Assembly: GCA_945918315.1 (NCBI GenBank)
Contig: CAMEIK010000064.1
Span: forward strand, 1 to 6,546
From: an uncultured Clostridia bacterium
GTDB taxonomy: Bacteria > Bacillota > Clostridia > Oscillospirales > Oscillospiraceae
Direction of reading: 5' to 3'
DNA length: 6,546 nt
The notes under the pieces were generated by a model, which had not been told where the DNA came from, ran no database searches, and saw only the letters and a list, made by a program, of their open reading frames with translations. A program made the translations under genes and the position numbers. This document shows, in pieces, positions 4,926 through 6,546 of the stretch; within the stretch, counting starts at the first letter, position 1; the number at the start of each line of letters is the position of its first letter.

Positions 4926-6400
4926 AGCTGAATATCTTGGTCGTGGACGATGAAACGCCGATCTGCGACTGGCTGGTTTATTGCATCCGCCGGGCCTCGG
5001 AGGATTATGTGGTATCGGCGGCTTCCAACGGGGAGGAGGCCTATGAGCGGATTCTGGAGCGGAAGCCGGACATGGTGTTTACAGATATTCGCATGCCGGG
5101 AATGGACGGCCTGGAGCTTATGCGCCGGACCCTGGAGGTCCTTCCCTATACCGTCTTCGCGATCCTCACCAACTACGCGGAATTCTCCTACGCGAAGCAG
5201 GCGGTGTCCCTGGGAGCCAGGGAATACTTCCTGAAGTCCGAGCTTCGGGCATCGGATATCGAAGCCCTGCTGGCCCGTGTGATGGCCTCCAAAACCGCGA
5301 AAATCCAGGACAAGGTCAACGATGTATTCCCCAGCGGATGTATCGATCTATACGAATTCTACCACACCCAGGAGGAGCCGGGCTTCGCGGACCGGTTCTG
5401 GGAACGGCACGGTATGTGGAAGGAGGTCCCCTATGCGCTTCTGCGTGTCGCCGCCGGCGGCTGGATGGAGGAATGGCGCAAAATCGCGGATATGGCGGAG
5501 GAATTGCGGAGGGCCAGCGGCGGCACTGCCTACATAGCGGCGGCCAGTGAAAAGAGCAGCGACTATGTGATCGTACAGACCGGACAGAACATGGAAAGCT
5601 ATGTGAGCACCCTGGTGGCCCGGCTGAAGGAACGGGGGACCGTGGGAATCAGTACCCTGCAGACAGACCGTGGAAATTTCGCGGCGGCGATTAAGGAAGC
5701 CGCCTGCGCCCAGATGGCCGGTTTCTTTGACCGGCAGACGGAGGCCATCCGGTATGAGACCCTTTGCAGGAGGCCTCCCCTGGATCGGCAAGCCTTTCAG
5801 AACCGGAAGCAGGAGATTCTGGCATTCATTAACCAGCGCCGGTATTCGGAAGCCGCGGCCTTGACGGACCAATGGTTCGGGGATATCCGCATTCCCCAGG
5901 CGGCGGATGTGAAGTGGGCTGTGGAGAGCTGTCAGCGGATGGTACTGGCCATTGAAGAAGCCTATTATCATGAGATTGCCAAGCAGTCCCAGGACCTTTC
6001 CGTGCCGACTTCCGTGTATGAATGCCGGGAAAGGTGCGCCAGGCTGCTGAAGGGAATCAGCCTGAATTACAGCAGGCGGTGCTCCCCGTCCATTACGGCG
6101 GCCCTGGACTATATTCATAACCACTATGGGGAGGACATCTCCATGGCCGAGGTTGCCCGGCAGATATACCGTTCTCCGGAATACTTTTCCAGACAATTTA
6201 AGGAGGAGGTCGGAGAAAACTTCAACGCCTATCTGACCCTCTATCGCCTGGACCGGGCCCAGGAATTGCTGGATGGGACGGATTTGCTTATTACGGAAAT
6301 CGGAGAACGGGTGGGGTACTCCACCCCCGGGTATTTTTCGAAGATCTATAAGAAGTACAGGGGCATCACGCCGGAACAGGCCAGAATGTCAAAAAAGTGA
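4922..6400 (+). CDS. YesN-type response regulator, receiver domain plus AraC helix-turn-helix
   Basis: The product is 492 residues starting at TTG 4922, whose TTG overlaps the kinase TGA (TTGA, 4922-4925), so translation is probably coupled. AAGGAG (4906-4911) lies 10 nt upstream and no other start precedes the receiver motifs. The receiver domain (about 1-120) has the acidic pair Asp9/Asp10, phospho-acceptor Asp55 in FTDIRMPGMDG, Thr83 and Lys105. The switch reads LTNY rather than the common LTGY, and the lysine is followed by Ser (LKS) instead of the usual Pro. A variable middle region (about 125-385) follows. The C-terminal AraC-type double helix-turn-helix (about 391-490) is intact, with ISMAEVARQIYRSPEYFSRQFK and ITEIGERVGYSTPGYFSKIYKKY. 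Phosphorylated members bind DNA and usually activate a nearby transporter or carbohydrate operon; the repeats and promoter just downstream fit such a target. The AraC assignment is firm; the regulon is inferred. Confidence 0.95.
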   Translation: MKLNILVVDDETPICDWLVYCIRRASEDYVVSAASNGEEAYERILERKPDMVFTDIRMPGMDGLELMRRTLEVLPYTVFAILTNYAEFSYAKQAVSLGAREYFLKSELRASDIEALLARVMASKTAKIQDKVNDVFPSGCIDLYEFYHTQEEPGFADRFWERHGMWKEVPYALLRVAAGGWMEEWRKIADMAEELRRASGGTAYIAAASEKSSDYVIVQTGQNMESYVSTLVARLKERGTVGISTLQTDRGNFAAAIKEAACAQMAGFFDRQTEAIRYETLCRRPPLDRQAFQNRKQEILAFINQRRYSEAAALTDQWFGDIRIPQAADVKWAVESCQRMVLAIEEAYYHEIAKQSQDLSVPTSVYECRERCARLLKGISLNYSRRCSPSITAALDYIHNHYGEDISMAEVARQIYRSPEYFSRQFKEEVGENFNAYLTLYRLDRAQELLDGTDLLITEIGERVGYSTPGYFSKIYKKYRGITPEQARMSKK

Positions 6401-6405
6401 CATAA

Positions 6406-6462
6406 AAAATCAAAATTTTCCCATACGGGTATGGTCCGGGTAAAGGAAAATCAAATTTGTCC
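6406..6462 (+). promoter_or_regulatory. Direct repeat, candidate tandem operator for the response regulator
   Basis: AAAATCAAAATTTTCC (6406-6421) and AAAATCAAATTTGTCC (6447-6462) match at 14 of 16 positions, with starts 41 bp apart, close to four helical turns. A short dyad CCATAC-GG-GTATGG (6421-6434) lies between them. AraC-type regulators typically bind direct repeats upstream of a promoter, and a -10 box follows at 6508. The repeats are seen; the binding role is inferred. Confidence 0.4.
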
Positions 6463-6499
6463 GCAAACCAGTCAAGCTTGTCCCTGTCTGGTTTGCGGA
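6460..6499. promoter_or_regulatory. 12-bp perfect inverted repeat overlapping the downstream promoter
   Basis: TCCGCAAACCAG (6460-6471) and CTGGTTTGCGGA (6488-6499) are perfect inverted copies with a 16-nt loop. The right arm covers the -35 area of the promoter at 6508. No T-tract follows, so it is not a typical terminator; an operator or a structured leader is more likely. Confidence 0.6.
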
Positions 6500-6513
6500 T
6501 AATTTACTATAAT
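6485..6513 (+). promoter_or_regulatory. Probable activator-dependent promoter of the gene beyond the right edge
   Basis: TATAAT (6508-6513) matches the sigma-A -10 consensus. At 17-bp spacing the -35 position holds TGTCTG (6485-6490), a poor match, which is typical of promoters that need an activator. It lies about 108 bp after the regulator stop codon. The window ends before any start codon that can be assigned. Confidence 0.5.
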
Positions 6514-6546
6514 GAGGTAGGCTTAACGGCATAACGCGGCAAAACA

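Noticed and set aside
5348..6196. Minus-strand open frame of 282 codons inside the response regulator gene
   Set aside because: It is antisense to the AraC-type regulator, with no family motif.
6460..6507. Intrinsic terminator for the two-component operon
   Set aside because: The stem is strong but has a 16-nt loop and no following T-run, and it overlaps a promoter.

Overview
The window looks like the chromosome of a spore-forming, fairly GC-rich gut Clostridium-class bacterium, probably near Oscillospiraceae/Ruminococcaceae. The grounds are the 3' end of spo0A at the left edge, a YesM/YesN-type two-component pair at the right, and GC-rich dyad and tandem repeats of a kind I recall from such genomes. 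The placement is inference from these features, not from a database match.

Layout: (1) positions 1-248 hold the C-terminal DNA-binding part of Spo0A. (2) Positions about 363-2531 are an AT-richer, horizontally acquired patch. It contains a hairpin that covers the ribosome binding site of a truncated tyrosine integrase (419-571), joined head-to-head and tail-less with a truncated WYL-type regulator on the minus strand (570-758). After a bidirectional promoter region comes one intact cargo gene of unknown function (897-2321), with a consensus sigma-A promoter and a strong intrinsic terminator. A minus-strand helix-turn-helix fragment of a probable serine recombinase (2340-2531) closes the patch. 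(3) Positions 2532-3176 carry no gene but are dense in repeats: a 173-bp block of six adjacent hairpins bounded by 17-bp perfect inverted repeats (2583-2755), running into an alternating A-B-A-B tandem array of roughly 100-bp units (2739-3119). (4) Positions 3177-6400 are a translationally coupled operon: a membrane histidine kinase and an AraC-type response regulator, both starting at TTG. (5) Positions 6401-6546 form a regulatory leader with a 14/16 direct repeat, a 12-bp perfect inverted repeat and a TATAAT box, pointing to a gene that starts beyond the window.

How the parts work together: the kinase probably senses an extracellular signal and phosphorylates the AraC-type regulator. In this family the regulator commonly activates an adjacent sugar ABC transporter operon, which fits the operator-like repeats and promoter just downstream. 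The patch between spo0A and the kinase is best read as the decayed remains of one or more integrative elements in which only one cargo gene kept its full expression unit. That intact cargo gene and the structured repeat block are the parts least explained by known families.
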